Origin: an uncultured Chloroflexota bacterium
Lineage (GTDB): Bacteria; Chloroflexota; Anaerolineae; Aggregatilineales; Phototrophicaceae
DNA: 6,193 nucleotides
Reading direction: 5' to 3'
NCBI GenBank assembly: GCA_937870805.1
Contig: CALMZT010000151.1
Location: 1-6,193 of the forward strand
The position numbers and the translations under genes are program-made. Every line of letters begins with the position of its first letter. Within the stretch, counting starts at the first letter, position 1. This document shows, piece after piece, positions 6,185-6,193 of this stretch. A model generated the notes under the pieces. It made no database searches, was not told the DNA's origin, and worked only from the letters and a program-made list of their open reading frames with translations.

Positions 6185-6193
6185 TTATAATAC

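Overview
The window carries four intact genes, all on the minus strand. In transcription order (right to left) they are: a membrane-anchored VanW-family envelope protein (4268-6184), a predicted SH3b-type zinc metallopeptidase (2882-4159), an FHA-receiver-FHA protein (1193-2401), and a secreted protein with SH3b and FecR-like segments (73-1134). The set of families (VanW with peptidoglycan-binding-like repeats and a proline-rich cytoplasmic tail, SH3b proteins, FHA signalling), the moderate to high GC content and the weak promoters with AT-rich start contexts suggest a Chloroflexota bacterium of the Anaerolineae type. That placement is inferred from family content. No marker gene is present.

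Layout: the VanW gene ends in a good intrinsic terminator (about 4211-4241). The metallopeptidase gene begins just beyond it, with its own ribosome binding site and possibly its own promoter. Between the metallopeptidase and the FHA gene lie about 480 bp without an intact gene. This stretch holds a decayed 3' fragment of a small beta-rich protein with an apparent frameshift (2639-2882), then an 80-bp miniature inverted-repeat element (2560-2639) flanked by TA dinucleotides, then a 157-bp leader with an extended -10 promoter (2452-2460) for the FHA gene. The FHA gene and the secreted SH3b gene are 58 bp apart with no visible terminator between them and probably form one transcript. At the left edge a further gene may start on the same strand.

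How the genes might work together: three of the four look concerned with the cell envelope or with binding extracytoplasmic or peptide ligands (VanW/peptidoglycan, and two SH3b proteins). The fourth is a phosphopeptide-reading adaptor with a receiver domain that lacks two conserved switch residues. No kinase, transporter or biosynthetic enzyme is present to fix a pathway. I see no CRISPR array, tRNA, rRNA, complete transposase gene or phage gene. The most notable items are the mobile element that landed inside a stop codon and rebuilt it, the frameshifted gene remnant beside it, the degenerate receiver held between two intact FHA domains, and the leaderless-secretion SH3b-gluzincin protein.
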